From Clostridiales bacterium UBA7573 (GTDB taxonomy: Bacteria > Bacillota > Clostridia > Oscillospirales > CAG-272), in the NCBI GenBank assembly GCA_002477905.1, contig DLLB01000067.1, positions 1 to 5,582 on the forward strand: a stretch of 5,582 nt of DNA, given 5' to 3'. Positions 4,768-5,582 of the stretch are shown here, one piece after another. How positions within the stretch are numbered: position 1 is the first letter of the stretch; every line of letters begins with the position of its first letter. Below the pieces are notes generated by a model. The model did not search any database, had not been told where the DNA came from, and saw nothing but the letters and a program-made list of their open reading frames with translations. The position numbers were made by a program, and so were the translations under genes.

Positions 4768-5582
4768 ATGCAATCTTTTTGGCAAATGCAAACCGCGCTC
4801 CCGGCTTATCCGACTTTGCACGGGGAGATCCAGACGGATGTGTTGGTGGTCGGCGGCGGACTTGCGGGCATCCTTTGCGCGTATCAGCTGACGCGCGCAA
4901 AGGTCCCGTGTGTGCTATTGGAGGCGGATCGCATCTGCGCGGCGACAACGGCGCATACCACGGCAAAGATCACTTCTATGCATGGCTTGTGCTATCAGAA
5001 ACTGATCGCGCGCTACGGCGCTTTGGCGGCACAGCAGTATTATCAGGCAAATGAAGCGGCGCTTGCGGAGTACCGGAAGCTTGCCGCGCAGATTCCCTGT
5101 GATTTTTCGGAACAGAACGCCTATGTCTACTCTCTTACCGATACGCGGAAACTGGAGGCGGAAATGCGTGCGCTTGCAAAACTGGACGTGCCGGCACAGT
5201 TGTTTTCCGAAGTCCCGCTTCCGTTTCCGACTGCCGGTGCGGTATGCTTCCCCAAGCAGGCACAGTTTTCTCCGCTTCGTTTTGTCGCGGGACTTCTGCC
5301 CGGTTTGCAGATTTATGAGCATTCGGCAGTGCGGCAATTTGTGAAGCTGACGGCGTTGACCGCGCACGGGCGCGTGCGGGCAAAGGCGATCATTGTCGCG
5401 ACGCATTTTCCGATCTTAAACAAGCACGGCGGGTATTTTTTGAAGCTGTATCAAAACCGTTCTTATGTAATTGCGGCGGCAAACGCACCGGATTATCACG
5501 GAATGTATCTTTGCGAAGATGAGAAAGGACTGTCCTTGCGCAACGCAAACGGACATTTATTGGTCGGCGGCGGCGCGCATCG
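4768..5582 (+). CDS. FAD-dependent oxidoreductase, DadA/YhfW-like, 3' end outside window
   Basis: The frame is open from ATG 4768 to the right edge: 271 complete residues and no stop. The N-terminus has the FAD-binding Rossmann motif (DVLVVGGG, glycines 29, 31 and 34) and ends its second strand with E52, as expected for ribose binding. The stretch TTAHTTAKIT (60-69) and the following H72-G73 match the pattern typical of the B. subtilis YhfW group of D-amino-acid-dehydrogenase-like (DAO/DadA) proteins, many of which end in a Rieske [2Fe-2S] domain. Whether this one has it lies beyond the edge. A second GGG (267-269) near the edge starts another conserved FAD/substrate segment. The start is preceded by AGGCGGG (4753-4759); an in-frame GTG at 4759 is possible but has no better ribosome site. 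No signal peptide is seen. The substrate is unknown. Confidence 0.85.
   Translation, partial: MQSFWQMQTALPAYPTLHGEIQTDVLVVGGGLAGILCAYQLTRAKVPCVLLEADRICAATTAHTTAKITSMHGLCYQKLIARYGALAAQQYYQANEAALAEYRKLAAQIPCDFSEQNAYVYSLTDTRKLEAEMRALAKLDVPAQLFSEVPLPFPTAGAVCFPKQAQFSPLRFVAGLLPGLQIYEHSAVRQFVKLTALTAHGRVRAKAIIVATHFPILNKHGGYFLKLYQNRSYVIAAANAPDYHGMYLCEDEKGLSLRNANGHLLVGGGAH

Overview
The window looks like a chromosomal segment of a spore-forming Firmicute of the class Clostridia, plausibly an Oscillospirales-like lineage. That placement is inferred from moderate GC, strong AGGAGG-type ribosome sites, a TTG start, Bacillus/Clostridium-type protein families (YhaO/YhaN, CotF, YhfW) and a tRNA that encodes its CCA end. 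No mobile element, CRISPR array or prophage gene is visible.

Layout. Bases 1-300 hold no protein gene. Bases about 61-232 can fold on the + strand into a long rod plus a side hairpin, which suggests a structured non-coding RNA of unknown family. A perfect 14-bp inverted repeat (264-300) separates it from a convergent tRNA-Val(CAC) gene on the - strand (308-384). That tRNA has its own near-consensus promoter (405-433). Bases 434-684 carry a divergent, extended -10 sigma-A promoter (554-582), two sets of AT-rich direct repeats and a leader with a small hairpin.

This leads into a two-gene operon. The first gene (685-1797, TTG start) is an Mre11/SbcD-type metallophosphoesterase of the YhaO kind. 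The second (1816-4056) is a Rad50/SbcC-type SMC-like ATPase of the YhaN kind. Together they should form a nuclease-ATPase complex for DNA ends. The Rad50-like partner has no CxxC zinc hook; its coiled coil is interrupted in the middle by two hydrophobic segments, so the complex may be tethered to the membrane.

The third gene (4145-4600) is a CotF-family, ferritin-like spore coat protein, followed by a strong intrinsic terminator (4615-4655). It consists of two copies of the same E...ExxH helical hairpin. The fourth gene (4768 to the right edge, incomplete) is a DadA/YhfW-like FAD-dependent oxidoreductase. The repair pair, the coat protein and the oxidoreductase appear to be independent functions; nothing shows that the last two work with the nuclease complex.
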